A stretch of 64,000 bases of DNA, taken from the NCBI GenBank assembly GCA_004431415.1, contig QPMI01000553.1, positions 124,001 to 188,000 on the forward strand. Direction: 5' to 3'. The stretch comes from Cyanophora paradoxa. Taxonomy: Eukaryota; Glaucocystophyceae; Cyanophorales; Cyanophoraceae. The first letter of the stretch is position 1; every line of letters begins with the position of its first letter. The position numbers and the translations under genes were made by a program. This document shows positions 55,419 through 64,000 of the stretch, piece by piece. Under the pieces are notes generated by a model, which was not told the origin of the DNA, made no database searches, and saw only the letters and a list, made by a program, of their open reading frames with translations.

Positions 55419-58400
55419 CTACGGGCCGGCGGCCTTGGCGGCTGCGCCAGCGCCCGGGGCGGGCGGGTTGGCCGCCTGCCACGCCTCCAGCAGGGCGGGC
55501 CCGAGGGAGAGGATGACGGGGTACACGGGCGCGAACTGCGTGTCGCCGCGGGCCGTGACGCGGCGGGTGTACGCCTCCAGGGAGGCCTGGCACTGGGCCC
55601 AGGCCTCGGCCTCGCCGTGGGCGTCCATCCAGTCGCTGTACCCCGCCTCGGTCATGCCGAGGCGCGCGTGGGGGAGCTGGAGCTCGTCGGGGGCGCGGCT
55701 GAAGAGGTGGTGGAGCACGGCGCTGGGCGGCAGCTGGTCCTTCTCGGGGCCGGCGGCCAGCGCGGCCGTCTCCATGAACACGAGGGACTTGAAGGCGCGG
55801 AGGGCGCGGTACGGCTGCCCCAGCTTCTGCAGCGGCTGGCACAGCGGCTGCAGCGCCGCCTCCATCTGCGAACGAAGGAAGGAGTTGGGCGAACGAAGCG
55901 GGAAAACGGGGGGGTACGTGTGCGTACCTGGGCGAGGTCGGCAGCCATGCGGAGCTTGCCGTCGTCGTTGAGGGGCCGGACGAGGGCGAGGTGGCGGACA
56001 AAGAAGAGCATGACGCGCGCCGCCAGCCGCCGCGCGTGCCCCGCGAACATCGGGCTCGCCGTGTACAGCGCCATCGCGTTCTCCCTGCGAGCGAAGCGGC
56101 GGCGGGCGGGCGTGAGAAGAGGAGGAGGAAGCAGGAGTAGAGGTTCGAGTAGAAGAGGAGGAGGAGGGGGCGCGTAATCTTGAAAGCAGTAGTAGATAGT
56201 ACGCGGCAGAAGTAGAAGCTTAAAGTAGAGCGAAGGGAGACGAAGAGAGAGGGGGCACCGGAGGTTGGTGATCTGGCGGACGACGACGCGCATGTAGCGG
56301 GAGCACTCGGGCCCGCCCGAGGCCCGCCCCGCCTCGTTCTCGGCGGCGCCGGGCCCCGCGAGCCAGTCCTCCTTGTGCATGGCCAGCAGCGTATTCTCCA
56401 GCTTCTTGGCGGCCGCCGAGAAGACGGGCGCCATCGCCGCGTCCGCTACGTCGGAGACCTTCGTAGACGCCTGCCTCAGGGCCGCCGCGGCCCCCTCGGG
56501 CAGGCTCGCCAGCACGCCCTCGATCCCCGCGAGCAGGTGCATCGCGCTGCGGAGAGTGAGGCCGAGCTCGGGATCGGCAGCCAAGGCTAGGCGCGCGCGC
56601 GCGCCTGTTGCAGAGGGCGGCGTTGGTGGCCTGCGCTGGCGTGGTGCCCTTGCCCAGCACCGTCGCCTCGCTCCCCGTGAGGATCTGCACGGCTTTCAGA
56701 AGGAAGGGCGGGGGCCGGGGCGGGCGCGGGCGCGCCATCTGCTCGGCTGTGGCGGCGAAGAGGCGGAGGGCCCGCCCCGCGTTCTTCGCCACGTTCCCGC
56801 AGAGCGCCGCGTGGCCCGCCACAGAGGCCACCTCCTCCTGCACCGCCTGCGGAGGAGGGGTAAGAGGGAGGGGTACGGCTCGGGTTGGGAGGGGGGTACG
56901 CGCCTTGACGAGGGCGTCGAGCTCGGCGCGGGGCTGCGTGAACGCCGCCCCCGAGCGCGTCGCGAAGACGGCCTGTACCCGCTGCGAGAGCCGCTGCGGA
57001 GGGGGGTACGGGTAAGAGGGGCGGGGGGAGCGAGTCCCGGGGGGTACGGGGCGCGCCTGGAAGGAGGCGGTGAGGAACGCGGTTTCGAGCGCGGAGAGTG
57101 CCCCTTCAAGGAAGGCCTGCTCCTCCTCCGTCGTCACCGCCGTACCCTGCATCGACCTGGGGGGGGGGGGTACGCGGTACGTCTTCGTCAGAACGGATGC
57201 GCCACCGGAGGGGGGCGCCTTCGGGATCGGTCGGGGGTACCGGATCTGCGTGAAGAGGCGCGTGAGGGCGTCGTTGAAGGTGCGGAGGAGCTTGGGGTAC
57301 TCGGCCACGAGCGCGTCCTGCAGCATCTGCGAGCCTGTACCCCGGTAAGCGACTGTTCGAGTCCGCCGGCCTGTACCCCGGTCGCACTCTTGCAGGCGCC
57401 CTCGAACTCGTCCCGGAAGATATCCGTCATCGACGACCAGAAGGTCTGAACGGTGCGAACGAAGTGAGGAGCCGGTGAGGGGGTAAGAAGGGAGGGGGGT
57501 ACGGGGCCCTCGCCTGGGCGATGGTGCGCTCGCCGGGGCCGACGAGCTCCTCGAGGAAGCAGGCGCGCGTGACGGGGTCCCGCTTCTTCGCCAGCACCTT
57601 CTGCAGCTGCCACACCTGCCGGGGTACGTCAAATAGAGGGCTGGAGGGGGGTACGCGGGGCGGGACGCGCCTGCATGCAGCACGTCTGCGCGAACTCCAG
57701 CATGCTCTCGAGGCGGGCCCAGAGGGCGGCGCGCCAGGCGCCCCCGCGGGCCGGCTGCGACTGCGCGCGCTGCCCCGGGCCCGTGGGGGTCTGCCCCGCC
57801 CCCCGCGCGTCCTCCGCCAGCGACTGCGGGTCCAGCGCCGAGTGCACCGCGTGCGCGAGCTGTACCCCCCGGCGGCTCGGACCCGGCCCGGCCCGGCTCC
57901 GAGCCGCGGGGGGGTAGGGGCGGCACCTGGTCGGTGATGCGGGCGACGACGCCGCCGACGCGCTCTTGTAGCCCCCGAACGTTGTAGAAGATCTGCAGCG
58001 CGCTGCCCAGCTCCGCCTGGCTCTGGGCAAAGGCGTGAGAGGAGGGGAGGGGAGAAAGGGAGGGGGGCGGGGAAGGGGGGTACGGGCGCACGAGCTCCTC
58101 GAGGCCCTTGGCGAGGATACGCTCCGCGTCGCTGCGGACCTTGGCGCCCGCCTGCGCGACCCACGCCGCCTCGTCCTCGACGACCTGTACCCCGGACAGG
58201 TCCCTCTCCTTCAGCTCGCACTCTGCGGGGCGAGATCAGAGGCGCCCGCGGCCTGTCGCCACCCGCGGGGCGACGGGGGCACGCGCCGAGCTCGTAGACG
58301 GCCTGGGCGGCCTTGGCGAGGTCGGGCACGGAGCCGTAGAGGTGCGTGCGGAGCGAGGAGATGAGCTGGAGGAAGCGGTGGACGCGCCGCAGCAGCTGCG

Positions 58401-59026
58401 TAGCCGCCAGGACGCGCTCCAGCTGCACCGTCTGCTGCTTCATACGCTCGAACGGCTCTGTGATCTCCGCGCGCAGCCTGCGCCCCCGCGTCAGCCTCGG
58501 CGGCTGGTCGGGCGGAGGGCCCGGGCCCGGCCCGGCGCGCCTGGCGACGGAGGCCTGGAGGTTGTGTGCCCCCGTGTTGACGAGCGAGAGGCTGCTGTCG
58601 AGGTTCTGCAGCGAGGCCACTTGGTGCAGCAGCTCGTCGTGCTTAGTGATGACCTGCGGCGCGGGGCGCATTCGGCGGGAGCGCGCCGCGGCGGCGGCGC
58701 TCGGCGCCAGCCACCTCATTGCGGAGCTCGTCCTGCAGCGTCGATACGCCCGAGACGAGCTTCTCGCGGATGGTTGAGACCTGCATGCATGCCGCCTCAC
58801 GCCAGGCGCGCGAAGCGAGGCGCGGCACGCGGCGGACCTGGCCCGACTTGATGACGGAGCTCACGAAAGATGTCGTGTCGAGCTTCGGGTCGACGAACTT
58901 TGCGAACAGTTCTGTGCGGCGGCCCGTTAGCTGCGGGTCCGCTGCGACGGCAGAGACGCGCGCACCATCCTTCTGGAGCTGCGCGAGGAGGCTCTTCCCG
59001 CCGCCGGGCCCCCCGCTCGTCGCCAT
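55419..59026 (-). CDS. COG5: Conserved oligomeric Golgi complex subunit 5
   Basis: Starts MATSGGPGGGKSLLAQL. The N-terminal helical region VSTIREKLVSGVSTLQDELRN, HDELLHQVASLQNLDSSLSL, LRAEITEPFERMKQQTVQLE and LLRRVHRFLQLISSLRTHLY matches the COG5 coiled-coil start. Mid-protein exons include QVVEDEAAWVAQAGAKVRSDAE and FWSSMTDIFRDEFEGACKS. The C-terminus is diagnostic: HHLFSRAPDELQLPHARLGM, TEAGYSDWMDAHGEAEAWAQ and RVTARGDTQFAPVYPVILSL. COG5 belongs to lobe B of the COG tether that retrieves glycosylation enzymes within the Golgi. At least 15 introns are present, many with GTACCCC donors (plus-strand GGGGTAC). It is divergent from ATG8 with about 260 bp between. Confidence 0.85.
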
Positions 59027-59288
59027 TCGTCCCGACGCTCTACCCCCTCCCAGCTTCTCCCCCCAAAGTCAGCTGTCTCATCGTGCTTGTCGCGCTGCTC
59101 GGCGGCCTCCTCCGCTTTACAAGCTTCCTCGGTGCTTCACAGGGTGCGCAGAACTGGCCCCGCCGCTCCCCGAGCGGTTCATACGCACTCTTGCGGCGCC
59201 CGGCGCTTCCTAGCCGCAACTGCACCCCTTGCCGCCACGCCGCCAGATGCCTGGCCTCCTGCCACCGCTGAAGAGAGCATCGGCGCAG
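59027..59288. promoter_or_regulatory. Divergent promoter region COG5 / ATG8
   Basis: 262 bp between start codons. It may include a 5'-UTR intron of ATG8, since GTGCGCAG and CAG words occur. No TATA box is evident. Confidence 0.4.
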
Positions 59289-59781
59289 ATGGCCAAGTCC
59301 AACACGCCGGCTTTTAAGCAGGAACATCCGCTCGAGAAGAGAAAGGAGGAGAGTCGGCGCATCCGCGAGAAGTACGCAGACAGGATTCCAGTCATCGTTG
59401 AGCGCTCGGAGGCGGGCAAGACGGACGTGCCCGACATCGACAAGAAGAAGGTCCCCTGACCGCAGCGCGCTCTGCGCCGCCGCATGTTCCTCACGCGCCG
59501 CGCAGTACCTCGTTCCGGCCGATCTGACAGTTGGCCAGTTCGTGTACGTTATTCGGAAGCGGATCAAGCTCTCCGAGAAGGCGGCGATCTTCATTTTCTG
59601 CAACGGGACCATCCCGCCCACCGCCGCGCTAATGAGCACGGTCTACGACGAGCAGAAGGACGAGGACGGCTTCCTCTACATGTGCGCGCCCGCGTGCCGC
59701 GGCCCCGGATCGCCGCCCGCGCTCCGCCCCTCTGACCGCCGAAACAGCACGTACTCTGGTGAGAACACTTTCGGGCAGTAG
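59289..59781 (+). CDS. ATG8: Autophagy ubiquitin-like protein ATG8
   Basis: Three exons. The first reads [20 protein letters not shown], then [20 protein letters not shown] and [10 protein letters not shown]. The second gives [40 protein letters not shown] and [16 protein letters not shown]. The third is [10 protein letters not shown]. Residues of the two hydrophobic pockets that bind AIM/LIR motifs are conserved. The protein ends Gly-Gln, so ATG4 would remove just one residue to expose the conjugating glycine. ATG8 is lipidated to phosphatidylethanolamine on the autophagosome membrane. The second intron has a GTGCGC donor inside the codon after FLY. About 119 aa, the normal family length. 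Confidence 0.95.
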
Positions 59782-60559
59782 GGCGCGCGCAACGACACGC
59801 GCTCGAGGCAAAACAAACGCTGTTTGCACCTTAGGGCGCGCGCCGGCCGGCTTTGCTGTGTAGATTAGCTTCTATGCTTTGTACAGTTTCCCTCCTATGC
59901 TTTGTACAGAATCGACTTTGGCCTTCCGTGCTTCCACCCGGCGCTCGCCAGCTGCGAGATCTGCGGCGGAACTGGGTTCGCCCCGCGCCGCGACCGCTTA
60001 TCCCCATTCATCCAGGTTCGAATTCGACCCACACCGCCGAACGCCAATCAAGGTTCGCCCATCGCCCGCTCCTTAATCACGTCTCTCAGAGTCTTCTTCT
60101 TGCTAACGCTTTTGGCTTTCCAGGCTCCCTAGACCTGTGCCTCAAGCTGGCCATGGCGGGCCAGGGCGTCCGGATCCCCTGCAGGTTTGGTTGCCGCTTT
60201 CGCATGGCACGCGACCGGTGGCGCGCGCGCGGCGCCGCCGAAGGACCTGAATCGTGGAGGGCGGCGCGATCCTAGCTATAGGCCTGGGCGTGCGGGCTCC
60301 CTCTATCTCCCCACCTCCGCGCCGATCCGCCGCCATCCTTGTCGGAGGGTACCCGGTGCCGGACGGCTGAGACAAGTAGAGCCGCGAGAATTATATCTGG
60401 GTACAGCATCGAGTGATGGGTACAGCGTGAAAATCGCGCGAATTCGAAGGGTACAGAGCGAAGGGCGCCGAGGGTACGTATTCGAGGGAGGCGAGCGCGG
60501 AAACGCCCTAGGCCTGCACCTGAGGAGGGCAGTGCTGCGAGGCGCCCAGCCGCGGCGCG
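59782..60559. other. Spacer with possible small zinc-finger exon
   Basis: 778 bp. An open segment at 59902-60015 reads SCEICGGTGF after an acceptor-like TTTGTACAG. This is one CxxCxGxG unit, but no second unit or clear stop could be joined to it, so no gene is called. A 15-bp direct repeat lies at 59872-59886 and 59895-59909. Confidence 0.35.
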
Positions 60560-61960
60560 ATGCCGCCGCAGAAGCGCAAGCAAGCAGATCTAGATGGAGA
60601 CGAAGGAGATCCGGTGCAGGCCGGCGCCGCTCCAGCACGCGCAGCGGGGCGAGCATCTTCTTCAGCGAAGCAACCGCGTCTCGCAGCGGTCCCTTCCGCG
60701 GGCACATCGAGCAGCGCTAGCTCCGCGCATTCGACTGCAGCCGGCGCCTCGGCGACCGCCGCGGCCAGAGTGAGCCTCGAGCAGCTTCCTGGTACGAGCG
60801 CGCGCGCCCCGCGCCCCGCGCGCCTTAGCTAACCATTTGATCTCGCAGACGACATTCTGATAGCCATCTACCGCGACATTGTGCGGTCGGAGGGCGTCTG
60901 CGGGCTCGTCCTGTCGTTGGGCGGCACGTCTCGCCGCCTCCGGACCCTCTGCTGGCAGGAGGCGTTCGTAGAAGAGCCTAGCATCGATATAGGGGCGAGT
61001 GCCGCCTCTGTTTCGAGTCCGATCAGCCCGCCCGCTGATCGTGACATGCTTCTCGCCTCGCAGTTCGGATCCAAGCACGCCCGAGTCCTGAAGTCGTGCT
61101 TCAGGCGCATGGGGAAGCACGTCCGTAAGCTGTGTCTCAGCGGCTTGTTCATGCCCGATCGCGACGCGAAGAAAACCCAGGATCTTGTCTTCAAGGTGCC
61201 CCGGCCCGGCCCGCGCCGGCCGGCGCCGCCACCCGGCCCAGGCCTAGCTCAGCGGCTGCCGCGCTGATGGAAGTCGCTGCCTGCCACGCAGCTGCTCTCG
61301 CTGACGCCGGGGCTCACGCACCTCTCGCTGGCGCACATGCGCGCGGGGGACGGCAACCCCGCGGCCAACATCGCCGACAAGAAATGGACGCCGGTGCGCG
61401 TACGCGTCCGCGAACCGCGCGCGCTTCCATCTTCTGACGTCGCGTTCGCTTCGCGCGTGCGCAGCTTGTCGTGCAGAAGCTGCCGAGTCTGAAGTCCCTG
61501 CACACGCTGAACCTCTCCGACATCGCCGTCTCCGCGGAGGCCCTGCACACTGCCGTCTCGTCCTCCGCCGCAACCCTCCAGCGGCTCTACCTCTGGTGCG
61601 CGCTCGCTCGCCCGCCCGCCATCGGCTCCCGCCTTTTTCCTCATGCTCACTCACTTTCGGCAGCAACACCCTCGTCGTCGGCACTTCGAAGCCCAAGAAC
61701 GACGACGCTCGCGGCCGCGGCAAAGGGCCGCTCCCGCACGCCGCTTCGGTCCTGCACCCCATCTTCCACGTGAAGTGCGCTGCTAGCGCTGCGCGTCCGG
61801 GGTCCGCTTTAGCCCTATAACCCGACGGCCCCGAAGGATGCCGCGTCTGCGCGCTCTGGACGTGTCGCACTCGATCGTGGACGCCGACCGGCTGACCGCG
61901 TTCGTGGACCGGCACCCGTCCCTGGCGGAGCTCTACGTCGTGCGCGCCGCCCTAATCTAA
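60560..61960 (+). CDS. F-box / leucine-rich-repeat-like protein 2
   Basis: Starts MPPQKRKQADLDGDEGD, a basic nuclear-type patch, and has an Ala/Ser-rich segment. An F-box is split by an intron: SLEQLP joined to DDILIAIYRDIV, then LGGTSRRLRTLCWQEAF. LRR-like parts follow: KSCFRRMGKHVRKLCLSGLF, LLSLTPGLTHLSLAHM, LPSLKSLHTLNLSDIAVS, AATLQRLYL and PRLRALDVSHSIVDADRL. A stop lies at 61958-61960, but GTGCGCGCC just before it looks like a donor, so further exons are possible. The layout resembles the F-box gene at 16855. Expected to act as an SCF substrate receptor; target unknown. Confidence 0.65.
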
Positions 61961-62288
61961 TTGAAGCTTTCGCTAATCGAATTAAAGCTAATCAAAGCAT
62001 CGTGCTCTCATAATTAGAGCATTAATATTAAAACATCAGTAAAATCTAATTGAAGCTACGGGGCTCTCGCCCGCGTCCCGAATTAGAGCTTTTGATATTC
62101 TCGCTCACCGGCAATCGCGATCGCGATCGGGGCAGGCGCTCCCCCGCCGGCCCCCGACGTTGAAATCCCTGAGCAAGCTGGCGGCCGCGCATTGGGGCCG
62201 GTGCGCCGCTCGCGATCGGAGCCCCGAGCCGCTCGCGCGAAGCTGCCGCCTGCCCGTGACTCTAATCTGAACGCGGCCCTCTGTCGCA
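61961..62288. repeat. AT-rich spacer with direct repeats
   Basis: A 15-bp direct repeat (AATCTAATTGAAGCT) lies at 61954-61968 and 62043-62057. AATTAGAGC occurs at 62012-62020 and 62081-62089. The first 140 bp is the most AT-rich patch near any gene here. No gene seen before about 62289. Confidence 0.6.
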
Positions 62289-64000
62289 GGTTTCTGACGT
62301 TCGAGCGATTCGATGCGCCCTCTCGATTCCAGAGGCGGGCCGCGCTCGCCATCTTCGACGGCAGGCTGCTCCTCAAGGCACGCGTGCCGTGCCCGACCCG
62401 ACCGCGTGTTTAATTTTGTGGGCGGCGCACTTTTCCCTTCCGGATTCGAATTCGGCCTCACGGGCGCGGGTGCGGGCGCGCGCGCGCGCAGGCCAGTCAC
62501 GCGTGCTTCGGCAGCTGGTGGCAGCGGCCGAGCCCGGCCGAGCTGGACGCGGTCGCCGCCGCCCTCGCTCGCGTGCCCGGCGACGCGTGTGCGGGCGTCG
62601 AGGGCCGCGGCCCCGTGCACGAAGGGCGCACCCCTTTCCTCTGTGTGCCCGCTTTGCTCTGCATATTTGCTCTGCATCTTCGATTCTGATCGTGACCCGC
62701 CGACGTTAACAGCGGCGCTCATGAGGGAGAGGTTCGACCTCGCCCGGCGACTCAAGGAGATGGGGGCCGACCCGCTCGCCGTGTACGCCCCGTACCCCTT
62801 CATGGCCGCCAGCCCCGCCAAGCGCTGGGTGCGCGCCCCTCCAGCCCTCTCCCCCCCCTCCCCCCTCCCCCCCTTCACTCACTCACTCACTGCGCCCGTG
62901 ACGCAGGGGAGCCCCTTTCCCTTCTTCTCCTTCGAAACGCCTCCGTCGCTTTCGTATTTGGAACGGGATTACGGGTTCGGGCGCTCGACGGACTCGGCGC
63001 TGGCGGACGTGGCCGCGGGGGCGACGGCGCTGCACGTGCTGCAGCTGGCCCCGCGGTCACCGGCCGCGGTGCTGCTGGCCGCGGAAGAAGGCGGGGCGGA
63101 ACCGGAACTCTCTGCGGGCGAGGCGGCCGAGGTCTGGCACGCGGCCTCGGGCGCGGCGCCGGCGCACTGTCCGGCCCGTCTGAATCTGATGCGCGACTCG
63201 CGTGCGCACGTATGCGCAGCTGCTGCGGTCCTTGGGGCTCGCCCCCCTCGCGAACGCGCGGCGCCTGAACGAGCGGCCGCCCCTTCACGCGCACGCGGCC
63301 CGCGGCTCGGCGCGCGCGGTCTCCGTCCTCCTCTCCCTCGGCGCCGACCCCTTCCTCCAGGCGAGTCGGTCTTGTTGCATGAACTGCGTTCGAGCTCCCG
63401 CGCCGGCGCTCACGGTCAGCGGCCCGGCCCGCGCGCGCCGGCAGGACAAGCGCGGGGACAACGCCCTCTTCGTGGCGCTGGGCGCCTCGAGGGCGGATCG
63501 GATCGAGAGGGGCCGCATCGTCAGCGCGCTCCTCGAGCTCCATCCGGGCCTCGTCCGCACCAAGGGTGCGCGATCGCGAGCTCCGCCCTTCGCTTCGCCC
63601 CTGCTCGGGATCTGTTCGTCGGGCGGGCTCGAGCGACCCGGCTCCGCGCGCGCATGCCGCAGATGGGCAGGGCCGAGGCGTCCTCGGGCTCCTCGAGAGC
63701 GCGTCCGAGATCGACTCGCTGTCCTTCGAGGCGCTCTTGAACGCCGGGGCGTTCGCGGCCGGGGCCGGCGGGGCGACGGCGGCGCTGCGCCTGGCGGTCG
63801 CGAAGCTCAAGGCGTCTAAGGAGGGCCGCGTCGGGGCGCTCGTCGGGTCGCTCCTGCGGGACCACGGGGCCGACCCGAACGCCCGGGGCTACAGAGGCTC
63901 CACCCTGCTCATGGACGCGATCCGCTGCCGCAAGCACGAGGCGTGGCAGGCGCTGCTGGCGGCCCCGGGCCCGGGCGGCGTCGTCGACGTCGCGGTGCGC
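62289..64000 (+). CDS. Ankyrin-repeat protein, 5' part (runs off the window)
   Basis: The start is not found; the first supported exon (about 62289-62378) reads FLTFERFDAPSRFQRR. Ankyrin-type segments follow: LDAVAAALARVPGDACAG, GRTPFLSALMRERFDLARRL-KEMGADP, RPPLHAHAARGSARAVSVLL-SLGADPFLQ, KRGDNALFVAL, and RDHGADPNARGYRGSTLLMDA with AWQALLAA. The intron 63361-63444 is GC-AG and joins GADPFLQ to DKRGDNAL in frame. Other introns have GTGCG or GTGTG donors. Ankyrin repeats mediate protein binding; no catalytic domain is visible before the window ends. The coding frame is open at 64000. Confidence 0.65.

Noticed and set aside
59853-60275. 140-aa plus-strand open frame after ATG8
   Set aside because: The only motif (CEICGGTG) is in a different frame; no consistent exon chain could be built.
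1-64000. tRNA, rRNA or transposon genes
   Set aside because: No cloverleaf-like box A/box B pairs, rRNA blocks, reverse transcriptase or transposase motifs, or terminal-repeat pairs were recognised by eye.

Overview
This window is a GC-rich, intron-dense, gene-dense stretch of nuclear DNA from a eukaryote, most likely a flagellate, photosynthetic protist. Nearly every gene is cut by short introns (about 50-160 nt). They begin GTGCG or GTACCCC, or in a surprising number of cases GC, and end CAG or TAG. Three genes start with peptides that look like plastid presequences and carry an early phenylalanine: a PsbQ-like lumen protein, a type II NAD(P)H dehydrogenase and a UhpC/SLC37-type sugar-phosphate transporter. 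Early-Phe presequences, lack of an obvious signal peptide and a UhpC-type plastid transporter are known from primary red and glaucophyte plastids. A polycystin-type channel argues for a flagellate. A glaucophyte-like (Cyanophora-type) alga is my best inference, not an ident.

Layout, left to right: the 3' end of a MYND-finger gene (+); a TIR-domain protein (-); DNA polymerase kappa (-), divergent across only 102 bp from histone H2A.Z (+); the cohesin release factor WAPL (+); a PsbQ-like thylakoid lumen protein (+); the H3.3 chaperone HIRA (+); an F-box/LRR protein (+); a DUF2358/SnoaL-like protein (-); an 8.7-kb polycystin-like channel followed by two ryanodine-receptor repeats (-); a ClpX-like protein lacking its AAA+ core (+); a six-TM cyclic-nucleotide phosphodiesterase (+); a DnaJB/Sis1-type Hsp40 (+); a plastid-type NDH2 (+); a small DnaJ-type zinc-finger protein (-); a polytopic membrane protein of unknown function (+); an R2R3-MYB (+); a UhpC/SLC37 transporter (-); COG5 (-) divergent from ATG8 (+); a second F-box/LRR protein (+); and the 5' part of an ankyrin-repeat protein (+) that runs off the end.

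The genes are mostly unrelated housekeeping functions: chromatin (H2A.Z, HIRA, WAPL), DNA damage tolerance (Pol kappa), membrane traffic and autophagy (COG5, ATG8), chaperones, plastid energy metabolism, and Ca2+/cyclic-nucleotide signalling (channel, PDE). I see no operon-like logic, no mobile element and no RNA gene. The notable points are domain architectures (channel plus RyR repeats; TIR plus a glycine-rich beta module; ClpX without an ATPase), abundant GC-AG introns, intronic poly-C tracts always on the transcript strand, and palindrome-rich spacers. Exon boundaries were set by hand from reading frame, splice motifs and protein-family conservation; spans are start codon to stop codon including introns.
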